Source: Rubrivivax albus
GTDB lineage: Bacteria; Pseudomonadota; Gammaproteobacteria; Burkholderiales; Burkholderiaceae_C
Reading direction: 5' to 3'
Assembly: GCF_004016515.1 (NCBI RefSeq)
Contig: NZ_SACT01000001.1
Location: 372,001 to 436,000 of the forward strand
Length of the DNA stretch: 64,000 nucleotides
In this document: positions 47,207 through 58,941 of the stretch, piece after piece
How positions within the stretch are numbered: position 1 is the stretch's first letter
Layout of the letters: every line of letters starts with the position of its first letter
Translations under genes and position numbers: made by a program
The notes under the pieces: generated by a model
Told to the model about the DNA's origin: nothing
Database searches by the model: none
Seen by the model: the letters and a program-made list of their open reading frames with translations, nothing else

Positions 47207-48100
47207 CTAGAACGCCCGGTCGTTCAGCAGCTTCATCAGGTACTGTCCGTACCCGTTCTTGCGCATCGGTGCGGCCAGCTTTTCCAGCTGCGCCGCGTCG
47301 ATCCACCCGGACCGGAAGGCGATCTCCTCCGGGCAGGCCACCTTCAGTCCCTGGCGGTTCTCCAGCGTGGCGATGAACTGCCCGGCTTCCATCAGGCTGT
47401 CGTGGGTGCCGGTGTCCAGCCAGGCGTAGCCGCGGCCCATGATCTCCACGCTCAGCTGCCCCTGGCGCAGGTAGGCGGCGTTGACCTCGGTGATCTCCAG
47501 CTCGCCGCGCGCACTGGGCTTGATCGACGCGGCAATGTCGCAGACCTGGGCGTCGTAGAAGTACAGCCCCGTGACCGCGTAGTTGCTCTTGGGCTGCGCC
47601 GGCTTCTCCTCGATGCTGATCGCGCGGCGCTGGGCGTCGAACGCGACCACGCCGTAGCGTTCCGGATCATGCACGTGGTAGGCGAAGACACTGGCGCCTT
47701 CGCTGCGCGCGTTGGCGCGCTGCAGCAGGCCCTGGAAGTCGTGGCCGTAGAACAGGTTGTCGCCCAGCACCAGGGCGCTGGGGCCGCCGCCGACGAAGTC
47801 GCGCCCGAGGATGAAGGCCTGCGCCAGCCCGTCGGGGCTGGGCTGCACGCAGTACTGCAGGTTCATGCCCCAGGCGCTGCCGTCGCCCAGCAGCGCCTCG
47901 AAACGCGGCAGGTCCTGCGGCGTGCTGATGACCAGCACGTCGCGCATGCCGGCGAGCATCAGCGTGCTCAGCGGGTAGTAGATCATCGGCTTGTCGTACA
48001 CCGGCAGCAGCTGCTTGCTGATGGCCAGCGTGGCCGGGTGCAGCCGCGTGCCGGCGCCGCCGGCCAGGACGATGCCCTTGCGGGGAGGTGGCGTGGTCAT
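47207..48100 (-). CDS. rfbA: Glucose-1-phosphate thymidylyltransferase
   Basis: This 297-residue nucleotidyltransferase has the signature [20 protein letters not shown], then [33 protein letters not shown] (DxN metal site) and [16 protein letters not shown]. It makes dTDP-glucose from dTTP and glucose-1-phosphate, the first step to dTDP-rhamnose. ATG 48100 overlaps rfbD's stop by 4 bases. Confidence 0.97.
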   Translation of the reverse strand: MTTPPPRKGIVLAGGAGTRLHPATLAISKQLLPVYDKPMIYYPLSTLMLAGMRDVLVISTPQDLPRFEALLGDGSAWGMNLQYCVQPSPDGLAQAFILGRDFVGGGPSALVLGDNLFYGHDFQGLLQRANARSEGASVFAYHVHDPERYGVVAFDAQRRAISIEEKPAQPKSNYAVTGLYFYDAQVCDIAASIKPSARGELEITEVNAAYLRQGQLSVEIMGRGYAWLDTGTHDSLMEAGQFIATLENRQGLKVACPEEIAFRSGWIDAAQLEKLAAPMRKNGYGQYLMKLLNDRAF

Positions 48101-48996
48101 CGGTTCAGGATCTCCGTGAGCATGCGCCGCACGCCCAGTTCCCACGGCGGCAACGTCAGCCCGAAGGCGGTGGTGAGCCGAGTGCAGTCCAGCCGCGAGT
48201 TCAGCGGGCGCCGGGCCGGCGTGGGGTACTCGGCGGTGGCGATGGGCCGGATGGCCTCGGGCGCCACGCGCACGGGCAGGCCGGCCTGGCGGGCCTGCTC
48301 GATCACCATCTGCGCGTAGCCGTGCCAACTGGTCTGCCCCGCTGCGGTGCAGTGGTACAGGCCGCACAGGCTGACGTCGCGCTGGATGGCGCGCACGGCG
48401 TGTGCGGTCACGTCGGCCAGCAGGTCGGCCCCGGTGGGCGCACCGATCTGGTCGTCGATGACCCGGAGTTCGTCGCGCTCCTGAGCCAGGCGCAGCATGG
48501 TGCGCGCGAAGTTGCCGCCGCGCGCGGCGTAGACCCAGCTGGTGCGCAGGATCAGGTGGCGGCAGCCGCTGGCTTGGATGGCCTGCTCGCCGGCCAGCTT
48601 GGTGCGGCCGTAGACGCTCAGCGGGTTCGGGGCGGCGGTCTCGTCGCGCGGGGCGTTGCCGCTGCCGTCGAAGACGTAATCGGTGCTGTAGTGCACCAGC
48701 AGCGCGCCCAGGGCCTTGGCCTGCTGCGCCAGCACGCCGGGGGCGGTGGCGTTGATGGCCTGCACAAGCGCGGGCTCGGACTCGGCCTTGTCCACGGCGG
48801 TGTGGGCCGCGGCATTGACGATGAGGGCTGGTTGCACCGCCTGCACGAGCGCAGACAGAGTGTCGGGGTGGCTGAAGTCGGCGGTGTGCGGCGCGGGGGT
48901 GTCGAAGTCGCAGGCCGTCACCGCCCCCAGCGGCGCCAGGGCCCTCTGCAGTTCCCAGCCGACCTGGCCGTTGGCGCCCAGCAGCAGAATCTTCAT
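48097..48996 (-). CDS. rfbD: dTDP-4-dehydrorhamnose reductase
   Basis: This 299-residue Rossmann-fold SDR protein begins [20 protein letters not shown] (NADPH-binding GxxGxxG) and has the catalytic YxxxK at [19 protein letters not shown] and [18 protein letters not shown] are also RmlD blocks. It reduces dTDP-4-keto-rhamnose to dTDP-L-rhamnose. It lies 4 bp after rfbB and overlaps rfbA. Confidence 0.97.
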   Translation of the reverse strand: MKILLLGANGQVGWELQRALAPLGAVTACDFDTPAPHTADFSHPDTLSALVQAVQPALIVNAAAHTAVDKAESEPALVQAINATAPGVLAQQAKALGALLVHYSTDYVFDGSGNAPRDETAAPNPLSVYGRTKLAGEQAIQASGCRHLILRTSWVYAARGGNFARTMLRLAQERDELRVIDDQIGAPTGADLLADVTAHAVRAIQRDVSLCGLYHCTAAGQTSWHGYAQMVIEQARQAGLPVRVAPEAIRPIATAEYPTPARRPLNSRLDCTRLTTAFGLTLPPWELGVRRMLTEILNR

Positions 48997-49000
48997 TGCT

Positions 49001-50068
49001 TCAGCGGGCGGCGTAGTTGGTGGTCACCCACTCGCGGTATGCACCCGACTGCACCTGGGCCACCCAGTCGGCGTGGTCCAGGTACCACTGCACGGTCTTG
49101 CGGATGCCCGACTGGAAGGTCTCGGCCGGGCGCCAGCCGAGTTCGCGCTCGATCTTGCGCGCGTCGATCGCGTAGCGGCGGTCGTGGCCGGGGCGGTCGG
49201 CCACGAAGGTGATCAGGCGGCTGTACGGGCCGGCGGGGTCGGGGCGCAGTTCGTCGAGCAGGCTGCAGACAGTCTGGACGATGTCGATGTTGGCCATCTC
49301 GTTCCAGCCGCCGACGTTGTAGGTCTGGCCCAGGCGGCCGTGGGCCAGCACGGTGCGGATGGCGCTGCAGTGGTCGCGCACGTACAGCCAGTCGCGGATC
49401 TGCTGGCCGTCGCCATACACCGGCAGCGGCTTGCCGGCCAGGGCGTTGACGATCATCAGCGGGATGAGCTTCTCGGGGAAGTGGTACGGGCCGTAGTTGT
49501 TGGAGCAGTTGGTGGTCAGCACCGGCAGGCCGTAGGTGTGGTGCCAGGCGCGCACGAGGTGGTCGCTGGCGGCCTTGCTGGCCGAATAGGGGCTGTTGGG
49601 CTCGTAGCGGTGGTCTTCGGTGAAGGCCGGGGCGCCGGGGGCCAGGCTGCCATAGACCTCGTCGGTGCTGACGTGCAGGAAGCGGAAGGCCGTCTTGTCG
49701 GCGTCGCCCAAGGTGTGCCAGTACCCGCGGGCGGCCTCCAGCAGGGTGAAGGTGCCGTCCACGTTGGTCTTCATGAAGGCGCCGGGGCCGTGGATGCTGC
49801 GGTCCACGTGGCTCTCCGCGGCAAAGTGCACCACCGCGCGCGGGCGGTGTTCTGCCAGCAGGCGGTCGAGCAGGGCGCGGTCGGTGATGTCGCCGTGCAC
49901 GAAGACATGGCGCGCGTTGCCCTGCAGGTTGGCCAGGTTGGCCAGGTTGCCGGCATACGTCAGCGCATCCAGGTTGAGCACGGGCTCGCCGCGCGTGGCC
50001 GGGTTGCCCAGCCAGTCGAGCACGAAGTTGCTGCCGATGAAGCCGGCGCCGCCTGTGACGAGGATCAT
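49001..50068 (-). CDS. rfbB: dTDP-glucose 4,6-dehydratase
   Basis: This 355-residue extended SDR enzyme has the N-terminal [20 protein letters not shown], the catalytic Asp-Glu pair in [11 protein letters not shown], the active-site YxxxK at [16 protein letters not shown], and [20 protein letters not shown]. It converts dTDP-glucose to the 4-keto-6-deoxy sugar. It is the first gene of the minus-strand rfbBDA group; downstream are the toxin-antitoxin module and rfbC. Confidence 0.97.
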   Translation of the reverse strand: MILVTGGAGFIGSNFVLDWLGNPATRGEPVLNLDALTYAGNLANLANLQGNARHVFVHGDITDRALLDRLLAEHRPRAVVHFAAESHVDRSIHGPGAFMKTNVDGTFTLLEAARGYWHTLGDADKTAFRFLHVSTDEVYGSLAPGAPAFTEDHRYEPNSPYSASKAASDHLVRAWHHTYGLPVLTTNCSNNYGPYHFPEKLIPLMIVNALAGKPLPVYGDGQQIRDWLYVRDHCSAIRTVLAHGRLGQTYNVGGWNEMANIDIVQTVCSLLDELRPDPAGPYSRLITFVADRPGHDRRYAIDARKIERELGWRPAETFQSGIRKTVQWYLDHADWVAQVQSGAYREWVTTNYAAR

Positions 50069-50112
50069 GCGAGGTCGTTGGGTGTGGAGGAACTGTCGAC
50101 GCTGACCGGGGT

Positions 50113-50361
50113 TCAGTAGTCCAGGATGCAGACGGGCTTGCCGATGCGGGCGCAACTGGAGCCGGCACAGCAGGCGCTGCGCGGTTCGGCACACGACTGG
50201 CCCTCGGGCACGCACTGGTTGCCGGCCCCTGCGGCGCCAGGTCGCGTGGTGGGGCCTTCCGGGGGCGACGAGCACGCGCCGGTCACCATCGACAGCAGCA
50301 GTGCGACGTACATCGACTGCCGACGCAGCCGGCCAGGGCGGGTTGGAACGTTGCTTCTCAC
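50113..50361 (-). CDS. Small cysteine-rich lipoprotein with knottin-like cysteine spacing
   Basis: This 82-residue protein has a basic start (RPGRLRRQS), a hydrophobic core ([10 protein letters not shown]) and a relaxed lipobox TGAC, then a Pro/Gly linker and a 34-residue C-terminal region with six cysteines. Their spacing is C-x6-C-x6-C-C-x4-C-x7-C, the pattern of inhibitor-cystine-knot miniproteins. No function is known to me. The start is GTG; an in-frame ATG at 50313 would leave a very short signal. It lies upstream of rfbB and is divergent from the UDP-glucose dehydrogenase gene. Confidence 0.7.
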   Translation of the reverse strand: MRSNVPTRPGRLRRQSMYVALLLSMVTGACSSPPEGPTTRPGAAGAGNQCVPEGQSCAEPRSACCAGSSCARIGKPVCILDY

Positions 50362-50516
50362 AGGGACATTCTCGCTTGGCTAGCGGCGTTGGGGGATGCC
50401 GAATCGTGGCGCGCTTGTGAACTAGGGTGTGTCGGCCGCAGCGGCATTTCCACCGAAAGCGGCCGGCAAGCGCAACGGGTCCGGCATTCGCCGTGGGTTG
50501 CATCGTCCGTCTCCGG

Positions 50517-50522
50517 GATAAT
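50517..50522 (+). promoter_or_regulatory. Candidate -10 element of the UDP-glucose dehydrogenase gene
   Basis: GATAAT (5 of 6 to consensus) lies only 8 bases before the ATG at 50531, and no Shine-Dalgarno is present. If used, the transcript would be nearly leaderless. No -35 at standard spacing is clear. Confidence 0.35.
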
Positions 50523-50530
50523 CCCGCCCC

Positions 50531-51862
50531 ATGAAAGTCACCGTCATCGGCACCGGCTACGTCGGCCTCGTCACCGGCGCCTGCCTCTCGGAAATGGGCA
50601 ACCACGTCGTCTGTCTGGACGTGGACGCGCGCAAGATCCAGATCCTCAACGACGGGGGCATCCCCATCCACGAGCCGGGGCTGGATGCCATCGTTCAGCG
50701 CAACCGCGCCGCCGGCCGCCTGCAGTTCACCACCGACGTCGAAGCTGCCGTGGCCCATGGCACGCTGCAGTTCATCGGCGTGGGCACGCCGCCGGACGAG
50801 GACGGCTCGGCCGACATGCAGTACGTGCTGGCCGCCGCGCGCAGCATCGGCCGCCACATGACCGACTACAAGGTCATCGTCGACAAGAGCACGGTGCCGG
50901 TGGGCACGGCCGACCGCGTGAAGGCCGCGGTGGCCGAGGAACTGCACAAGCGCGGGCTGCAGGACACCGGCTTCGCGGTGGTCTCCAACCCGGAGTTCCT
51001 GAAGGAAGGCGCTGCGGTCGAGGACTGCATGCGGCCCGACCGCATCGTGGTCGGCGCCGACGACGAGCGCGCCATCCTGCTGATGCGCGCGCTCTACCAG
51101 CCCTTCATGCGCAACCACGACCGGCTGATGGTGATGGACGTGCGCAGCGCCGAGTTCACCAAGTACGCGGCCAACGCCATGCTGGCCACGCGCATCAGCT
51201 TCATGAACGAACTCGCGCTGCTGGCCGAGCGCGTGGGCGCGGACATCGAGCAGGTGCGCAAGGGCATCGGCAGCGACCCGCGCATCGGCACGCACTTCCT
51301 GTACGCCGGCACGGGCTACGGCGGCAGCTGCTTCCCCAAGGACGTGAAGGCGCTGATCCACATCGGCCACGAGAACGCGATGGACCTGCAGGTGCTGCAG
51401 GCGGTGGAGGCGGCCAACGACCGCCAGAAGATGGTGCTGGTGGACAAGGTGGTGAAGCGCTTTGGTGAAGACCTGACGGGCCGCCGCTTCGCCGTCTGGG
51501 GCCTGGCCTTCAAGCCCAACACCGACGACATGCGCGAGGCGCCCAGCCGCGTAATCGTCGACGCGCTGCTGGCGCGCGGCGCCACGCTCAGTGCCTACGA
51601 CCCGGTGGCGATGACCGAGGCGAGGCGGGTCATGGAAGGCCTGTCGGGCATCACCTATGCCGACAGTGCCGACGCCACGCTCGACGGCGCCGATGCCCTG
51701 CTCGTCGTCACCGAGTGGAAGGAGTTCCGCACGCCGGACTTCGACCGCATCAAGGCGGCGCTGAAGCAGCCCGTGGTCTTCGACGGGCGCAACATCTGGG
51801 AGCCGGCGCTGATGAAGACGCTGGGCATCGAATACCACGGCATCGGGCGCGCCGGCGCCTGA
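50531..51862 (+). CDS. ugd: UDP-glucose 6-dehydrogenase
   Basis: This 443-residue protein of the UDP-glucose/GDP-mannose dehydrogenase family has the NAD site [20 protein letters not shown], the central dimerisation region with [20 protein letters not shown] and the catalytic Cys267 in [16 protein letters not shown]. The C-terminal domain has [20 protein letters not shown]. It oxidises UDP-glucose to UDP-glucuronate with two NAD+. A GDP-mannose substrate is not excluded, but the sequence reads like Ugd. It would supply uronic acid for the exopolysaccharide. Confidence 0.94.
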   Translation: MKVTVIGTGYVGLVTGACLSEMGNHVVCLDVDARKIQILNDGGIPIHEPGLDAIVQRNRAAGRLQFTTDVEAAVAHGTLQFIGVGTPPDEDGSADMQYVLAAARSIGRHMTDYKVIVDKSTVPVGTADRVKAAVAEELHKRGLQDTGFAVVSNPEFLKEGAAVEDCMRPDRIVVGADDERAILLMRALYQPFMRNHDRLMVMDVRSAEFTKYAANAMLATRISFMNELALLAERVGADIEQVRKGIGSDPRIGTHFLYAGTGYGGSCFPKDVKALIHIGHENAMDLQVLQAVEAANDRQKMVLVDKVVKRFGEDLTGRRFAVWGLAFKPNTDDMREAPSRVIVDALLARGATLSAYDPVAMTEARRVMEGLSGITYADSADATLDGADALLVVTEWKEFRTPDFDRIKAALKQPVVFDGRNIWEPALMKTLGIEYHGIGRAGA

Positions 51863-51887
51863 GCCGGACGTTCAACCCTGAGCGTGG

Positions 51888-52286
51888 TCAGCCTAGTAGG
51901 CGGTCGCAGGCGCCGCCGGGGCGGATCTCGATGGCCAGTGGTGGTGTGCCGTCGCGGGCCAGCCAGGCCTCCAGGTCGCGGCAGCCGCCGTCGTCGGTGC
52001 ACAGCTGCCAGCCACGGCCGGTGGCGCCGCTGACGGCCAGTCGCAGCACCGGCACCTGCAACGCGCGCCGGTAGACCCACCAGCCGTCCTGCAGCACGGA
52101 CCCCTCGGGCGGGTCCATGCCGGCGCCGGAGCCGCGCACGCGGCCTTCGGCCAGCACCAGGGCGTTGCCCTGCACCTGCCAGCGTTCGCGCCACTCGGTC
52201 TTCTCCACCGAATGCGTCCACACCAGCGTGAAGGCCTGCGCCGCCAGCGGCAGGGCCACCGCGGCGGTGGCCAGGCAGAGACTCAT
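51888..52286 (-). CDS. DUF1850 protein, TAXI-TRAP accessory
   Basis: This 132-residue protein has a signal peptide (MSLCLATAAVALPLAAQAFT) and the DUF1850 pattern FTLVWTHSVEKTEWRERWQV with GSGAGMDPPEGSV. Genes of this family lie next to TAXI-type TRAP transporters; their role is unknown. Its start overlaps the permease stop by 4 bases, so it belongs to the operon. Confidence 0.86.
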   Translation of the reverse strand: MSLCLATAAVALPLAAQAFTLVWTHSVEKTEWRERWQVQGNALVLAEGRVRGSGAGMDPPEGSVLQDGWWVYRRALQVPVLRLAVSGATGRGWQLCTDDGGCRDLEAWLARDGTPPLAIEIRPGGACDRLLG

Positions 52287-54391
52287 GCCGGGGCGTGCTG
52301 CTGGCGCCCGCGCGTGCGCCACAGGTGCACGCCGATCACGCCGGCGGCCAGCGCGAAGCCGATTTCGTCGGTGATGGGCAGCGCGGCGATCAGCGTGACC
52401 GCAGCCGCTGCGGCCACCACGCGCTCCAGCGCATGCATCGGCGCACGCCCGAAACCGATCACCGCCGTGCCCCACAGGCCGATGGCCAGCAGGCACTTGA
52501 AGACGATGTAGGCCACCGCCGCCGGCATGCCCCATTCGGTAGCCAGCGCGCCGCCGGGCTGCAGCATCAGCGCCGGCGTGTAGACCGCCATGAAGGGGAT
52601 CACGAAGCCGGCCGCCGCTACCTTGATGGCCTGCATGGAGATGCGCAGGCCGCGCTCCTTCGCGATGGGCGCCGCGGCGAAGCAGGCCAGTGCCACCGGC
52701 GGCGTCAGGTCGGCCAGGATGCCGAAGTAGAAGACGAACATGTGGCTGACCAGCAGCGGCACGCCCAGTTCCAGCAGCGCCGGGCCGGCGATGCTGCTGG
52801 TGATGATGTAGTTGGGGATGGTGGGGATGCCCATGCCCAGGATCAGGCAGGTCAGCATCGTCAGCAGCAGCGACAGGAACAGGCTGTCCTTGCCCACCGC
52901 CACCACGAACTGGCCGAAGGTGTTGGCCGCGCCGGTGAGCGTCATCGTGCCGATGACGATGCCGACGATGGCGCAGGCGATGCCCACCGGCAGCGCCGTC
53001 TTGGCGCCTTCGGCCAGGCTGTCGCGGCACAGCAGCAGGGTCTTGCGGCCGCCCTGCGTGAAGGCGCACCAGGCGATCAGCGCCACGATGCCGCTGCTCA
53101 GCGCGGCCATGCCGAACTGCTGGAAGCTGGCGGCCACCAGGCCCAGCCCCACCCAGAACAGCACGCGCAGCGGCGTGCCGGTGAAACCCTGCGCCACCGC
53201 GCCGCCGAGGATCAGCATCACCGTCAGCGCCAGGCCCACGGTGCCGGCGAACAGCGGTGTGTAGCCGGAGAACAGCAGGACGACCAGCACGATCAATGGA
53301 AGGATCAGGTACCACTTGGCCTTCAGCGCGGCCAGCGGCGAAGGCAGCTCGTCCTTCGGCAGCCCCACCAGGCCCGCGCGGCCGGCTTCCAGGTGCACCA
53401 TCCAGAAGGCCGACAGGAAGTACAGCACCGCCGGCACCACGGCCGCCTGCACCACGGCGCTGTAGGGCACGTCCAGCGTCTCGGCCATGATGAAGGCCAC
53501 CGCGCCCATCACCGGCGGCATGATCTGCCCGCCCATCGACGCCGTGGCCTCCACGCCGCCGGCAAACGCAGGCCGGTAGCCGAAACGCATCATCAGCGGG
53601 ATGGTGAACTGCCCGGTGGTCACCACGTTGGCCACGCCAGAGCCGCTGATCGTGCCCATCAGGCCCGAGGACACCACGGCCACCTTGGCCGGGCCGCCCC
53701 GCTTGTGGCCGAAGAGGCCCATCGCGATGTCGGTGAACAGGCCGATCATCCCGGCCTTCTCGAGGAAGGCGCCGAAGAGGATGAACAGGAAGATGTAGCT
53801 CGACGAGACGTATGTGGGGATGCCGTAGACACCCTCGGTGCCGTAGGTCATGTGGTCGATGACCTGGCTGAAGTCGTAGCCGCGGTGGTTCAGCGGCGAA
53901 GGCAGGTGCTGGCCGAACAGGCAGTAGGCCAGGAAGGCGCCGGCGATGATGGGCAGGGCCGCGCCCATCGCCCGCCAGGTGGCCACGAACAGCAGCACCA
54001 GCAGCACCACGCCCACTGCGATGTCCACGTCGTTGGGGTCGCCGGCACGCAGCAGCAGCGGCTCGTACTCCACCCACTGGTAGACCGCGACACCGGCGGC
54101 CGCCACCGCCATGGCCCAGGCCAGCACGCGCCACGGCAGGTTGGCCTGCGCGGTCAGCAGCGGAAACACCAGCGCCAGCAGGAAGCTCACGTGCACCGCC
54201 CGCACCAGCTGGCTGGGCAGGTCGATGATGTGCGCGGCGGTGGCGATCTGGAAGGCCGAGAAGGCCAGGGCCAGCCAGAACAGCAGCCGCCCCTGCAGGC
54301 CGGGCGGGAAGGCGCCGGCCAGGGGTTCGTGCTGCTGCAGCAGGGCATCGCCGCCGTCGGGCGCGACGGCGGCGGGGCGGGTGGCGCTCAC
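52283..54391 (-). CDS. TRAP transporter permease, fused 4TM/12TM (DctQM-type)
   Basis: This 702-residue inner-membrane protein fuses the small (DctQ-like) and large (DctM-like) subunits, as in TAXI systems. About 16 or more membrane segments are visible. DctM features include GLMGTISGSGVANVVTTGQF, TIPLMMRFGYRPAFAGGVEA, ASMGGQIMPPVMGAVAFIMA, and GMGIPTIPNYIITSSIAGPA. It performs Na+- or H+-driven uptake of an organic acid delivered by the TAXI receptor. It lies 22 bp after that receptor gene. Confidence 0.94.
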   Translation of the reverse strand: MSATRPAAVAPDGGDALLQQHEPLAGAFPPGLQGRLLFWLALAFSAFQIATAAHIIDLPSQLVRAVHVSFLLALVFPLLTAQANLPWRVLAWAMAVAAAGVAVYQWVEYEPLLLRAGDPNDVDIAVGVVLLVLLFVATWRAMGAALPIIAGAFLAYCLFGQHLPSPLNHRGYDFSQVIDHMTYGTEGVYGIPTYVSSSYIFLFILFGAFLEKAGMIGLFTDIAMGLFGHKRGGPAKVAVVSSGLMGTISGSGVANVVTTGQFTIPLMMRFGYRPAFAGGVEATASMGGQIMPPVMGAVAFIMAETLDVPYSAVVQAAVVPAVLYFLSAFWMVHLEAGRAGLVGLPKDELPSPLAALKAKWYLILPLIVLVVLLFSGYTPLFAGTVGLALTVMLILGGAVAQGFTGTPLRVLFWVGLGLVAASFQQFGMAALSSGIVALIAWCAFTQGGRKTLLLCRDSLAEGAKTALPVGIACAIVGIVIGTMTLTGAANTFGQFVVAVGKDSLFLSLLLTMLTCLILGMGIPTIPNYIITSSIAGPALLELGVPLLVSHMFVFYFGILADLTPPVALACFAAAPIAKERGLRISMQAIKVAAAGFVIPFMAVYTPALMLQPGGALATEWGMPAAVAYIVFKCLLAIGLWGTAVIGFGRAPMHALERVVAAAAAVTLIAALPITDEIGFALAAGVIGVHLWRTRGRQQHAPA

Positions 54392-54413
54392 GATGGAAAG
54401 GGTCCGGACCCGA

Positions 54414-55382
54414 TTACTTGATCAGGCCCTTTTCCTTGTAGAAGCGCTCGGCACCGGGGTGCAGCGGCAGCGGCATGCCGTTGATGGCCGTCTCCAGCTT
54501 GATGGCGCTGGCGGCCTTGTGCGCCGCGACCATGGTGTCGAGGTTCTCGAACAGCTGTTTGGTCATCTGGTAGACCGTCTCGTCGGACACGCCGCTGTGC
54601 GTGACGAGGAAGTTCACCACCGCCAGCGTGGGCACGTCGGCCGTCTGCCCGTTGTAGGTGTTGGCCGGGATCGTGGTGGCCACGAAGGGCGCGCCGAGCT
54701 TGCTGGCCACGTCGGCCGGCACTGCCACCATCGTGATGGGGATGGAGGTGGCCAGGTCACGGATGCTGGCCACGCCCAGGCCGGCGGACTGCAGCGTGGC
54801 GTCGAGCTGGCGGTTCTTGATCAGTTCCACCGATTCGCCGAAGGGCAGGTACTCGGTCTTGCCGAGGTCCTTGTAGGACATGCCCATGGTCTCGAAGATG
54901 CGGCGTGCATTCACCTCGGTGCCCGACTTCGGCGCACCCACCGACAGGCTCTTGCCCTTGAGATCCGCGAAGGTCTTGATGCCGCTGCTCTGTGACGCCA
55001 CGATCTGGATCACGTTGGGGTACACGGCGGCCACGCCGCGCAGCTTGTCCAGCTTCTTCGGGAAGCCGACCTCGGCGTCGCCTTCCCAGGCCGACTTGAC
55101 CGAGTCGCCCAGCGCCAGTGCGATCTCGCCGCGGCCGCTCTGCAGCAGGTTCAGGTTCTCCACCGAGGCCTTGGTGCTCTGCACCTGGGTGCGCACGCCG
55201 GGAATCTTCTCGGCGTAGATCTTGCCCAGCGCCACGCCCAGCGGGTAGTACACGCCACTGGTGCCGCCGGTGAGGATGTTGACGAACTGGTCGGCCTGCG
55301 CGGCCAGCGGGGCCAGCGTGCCGGCGGCGGCGACGGTCATGGCACCGATCAGGGTGGTCATTCGGCGGGGCATCGTGGGCAT
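54414..55382 (-). CDS. TAXI family TRAP transporter solute receptor
   Basis: This 322-residue protein has a signal peptide (ending PLAAQADQ) and the TAXI domain: FVNILTGGTSGVYYPLGVAL, STKASVENLNLLQSGRGEIA, ALGDSV, LKGKSLSVGAPKSGTEVNAR, and PFVATTIPANTYNGQTADVP. It binds the substrate in the periplasm for the fused permease. The substrate is unknown; TAXI receptors include glutamate and dicarboxylate binders. ATG 55382 has GGAG upstream. A sigma-54 promoter lies about 60 bases upstream. Confidence 0.95.
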   Translation of the reverse strand: MPTMPRRMTTLIGAMTVAAAGTLAPLAAQADQFVNILTGGTSGVYYPLGVALGKIYAEKIPGVRTQVQSTKASVENLNLLQSGRGEIALALGDSVKSAWEGDAEVGFPKKLDKLRGVAAVYPNVIQIVASQSSGIKTFADLKGKSLSVGAPKSGTEVNARRIFETMGMSYKDLGKTEYLPFGESVELIKNRQLDATLQSAGLGVASIRDLATSIPITMVAVPADVASKLGAPFVATTIPANTYNGQTADVPTLAVVNFLVTHSGVSDETVYQMTKQLFENLDTMVAAHKAASAIKLETAINGMPLPLHPGAERFYKEKGLIK

Positions 55383-55441
55383 TCGGTAGTCTCCGGTCGT
55401 TGGTTGGAAGTCAGTGGGTCCAGCGGACGCCTCATGCGAAA

Positions 55442-55457
55442 CGCAAGTGGCGTGCCA
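55442..55457 (-). promoter_or_regulatory. Sigma-54 promoter of the TAXI-TRAP operon
   Basis: On the minus strand the sequence reads TGGCACGCCACTTGCG, an exact match to the -24/-12 consensus TGGCACG-N4-TTGC. It predicts transcription starting about 50 bases before the TAXI receptor start codon. The neighbouring DctD-like activator is the obvious regulator. Confidence 0.88.
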
Positions 55458-55575
55458 ATTCGCTGCAACAGCCGTTTTTACCCCGACCGTGCCGAAGCTG
55501 TTGCGCTGAGGGATCCTTCCTTCGGGTTTACACGGAAGACTGAGTCGGTTGTCGTCGTTGCGGACGGCGGCATCG

Positions 55576-55591
55576 TTCCGGTTCGTCGGAA
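55576..55591. promoter_or_regulatory. Candidate activator-binding palindrome upstream of the sigma-54 promoter
   Basis: TTCCG-GTTCGT-CGGAA forms a 5-bp inverted repeat about 120 bases upstream of the sigma-54 promoter, a usual enhancer distance. A related TTCC...CGGAA arrangement occurs at 55517-55537. The half-sites are short, so the call is tentative. Confidence 0.3.
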
Positions 55592-55662
55592 GCGTCTCGA
55601 CGTGGCGTCTGGACGGCCGGAATCCGTCGCCGCAACGGGGCAAGCCATAGACTGGGGCAAGA

Positions 55663-57529
55663 ATGCAGAAACCTGCCGTGGACGCCGGGGACGAAGCGAT
55701 GGGACGGGCGCCCGGTGCGAGAGCCGGATGGTCCCGCGGCCAGTGGTACCTGTGGTTCTTCGCGGCCCTGGCGACGGCCTTGATCGTGCATCGGCACGTG
55801 CTTCATTGGCAGACGGACGAAGCGGTTCAGGCCGCCAGCAGCCGCCTCGAGCTCTTGGGCGCCGCGCTGCACACCGAGCTGGCGCGCCATGAAACCCTGC
55901 CGGGCATCCTGGCGCTGGAAGCGACATTGGCGGCCGCGCTGGCAGCGCCGGACGATCCGGCGGCCGTGCAGGCCGCCAACGTCTACCTGCGCCGCGCTCG
56001 CGCGCTCGTGGATGCGGAGGCCGTCTATCTGATCGACCGCAGCGGCGTCACCATCGCGTCAAGCAATGCGGGCCAGCCCGACTCCTTTGTCGGCCAGAAC
56101 TACGCCTTCCGGCCCTATTTCGTCGATGCCATGCGCACCGGGTTCGGTCGCTTCTACGCGATCGGCACGACCACGGGGCGCCCCGGCTACTTTCTCGCCG
56201 CGGCCCTCGAAGCCGCGGCCGCGGCACAAGGCGCTCTGGTGGTGAAGGTCTCGCTCGGTGAATTCGAGCGGACCCTGGCGGCCGGGCCCTGGCCGACGTT
56301 GGTGCTGGACGAGAATGGTGTGGTCATCCTGGCGTCGCGATCCGATCTGCGCTACCGCAGTCTCGTGCCGCTGTCCGCCGCGCAGCGGGCGACGATGGCC
56401 GCAACACGGCAATATGACGGCAAGGCGATCACACCGATGCTGTCGATTCCAGAGTCAACGCTGGCGCCTGCCGAGGCCCGCACCTCGGCGGCCAGACAGC
56501 TGCTCGGTGCCGGAAGCACGGCGGTCCACCGCGACCTGGTCAAGCAGCCCTGGCAGCTGGCCTCCTTCGTGGGTGCCTCCCCCGGCGGCGCCGTGGCCGT
56601 GGTGGCCGCAGCGTTCGGCTTTTCCATGATCATGGGCATGGCCCTGCTGCTCCACGCGATCGCGCTGCGACGCGCGCGTCAGCGGGATCTTCTGGAGCGC
56701 GAGGACGAGATCCAGCGGCGCATCGAGGCCGGCACGCGGAAGCTGCAGACCCAGCTCGAGGTTCAGGCGCAGACCGAGGCCATGCTGCGCGCGACCACCG
56801 ATTCGGCCGTGCAGGCCGGCAAGCTCACCGTGCTCGGCCAGATGTCGGCAGGCGTCTCGCACGAGTTGAACCAGCCGCTGACGGCCATGCGGCACTTCGC
56901 GGAGGCGGGGCAGATGCTGATCGCCGCGGGCGATCTCGACGCTGCCGACAGGAACTTCGGGAAGATCGCCCGGCTGTCGGAACACATGGGGCAGATCGTG
57001 GGCCATCTGCGCAGCCACGCGCGCAAGCAGCCGGGCGAGAAGACGGCGATCAGCGTGGCGGCGGTCGTCGATGGCGCGTTGCAGTTGCTGCAGGCGGGCC
57101 AGAACACGGCCATCAACGTGGGCGTGCAGGTCGACCCACCGGACTTGACGGTGCTGGCGCAGCACGTGCGTGTGGAGCAGGTGCTCGTCAACCTGCTGCG
57201 CAATGCGATGGAGGCGAGTCCGGCCGACGAAGGGCCGTGCCTGCAGGCCTGGGGCGACCAGAGTGACGCCTACATCGACGTGCGCGACCGAGGCCCAGGG
57301 GTCAAGCCCGAGGCCAGGGACCACCTCTTCGAGCCGTTCTTCACCACCAAGTCCCGGGGACAGGGCCTGGGCCTGGGTCTGGCCGTGTCCAAGATGATCA
57401 CCCGGGAACTCGGCGGAGACCTGACCGCGCATGAGCGCGAGGGGGGCGGCGCCGTGTTTCGCGTCCGGCTGCCCCGGGTGAGCGCGGCCCCGATGGCGGG
57501 GCCGGCGGTGAACCGCATCGCAACGACGC

Positions 57530-57540
<11 letters not shown>
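55663..57540 (+). CDS. DctB-like sensor histidine kinase
   Basis: This 625-residue membrane kinase has a first membrane helix (about residues 27-46), a periplasmic CACHE-type sensor region (SRSGVTIASSNAGQPDSFVG-like; here DRSGVTIASSNAGQPDSFVG, then RPYFVDAMRTGFGRFYAIGT), and a second membrane helix near residue 310-330. A short coiled coil, the DHp box VSHELNQPLTAMRHFAE (H400) and an ATPase domain (NLLRNAMEAS, DRGPGV, LGLGLAVSK) follow. The layout is that of DctB. It overlaps the response-regulator gene by 11 bases and probably senses the substrate of the divergent TRAP transporter. Confidence 0.93.
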
Positions 57541-58858
<1,318 letters not shown>

Positions 58859-58941
58859 GCTTCGAGCACGGCTCGCGCCCGGCGTGACACTGCCAGCAGG
58901 CCTGTGCCAGGCGAATCTTCACCACGACCGGCCCTCGACCC

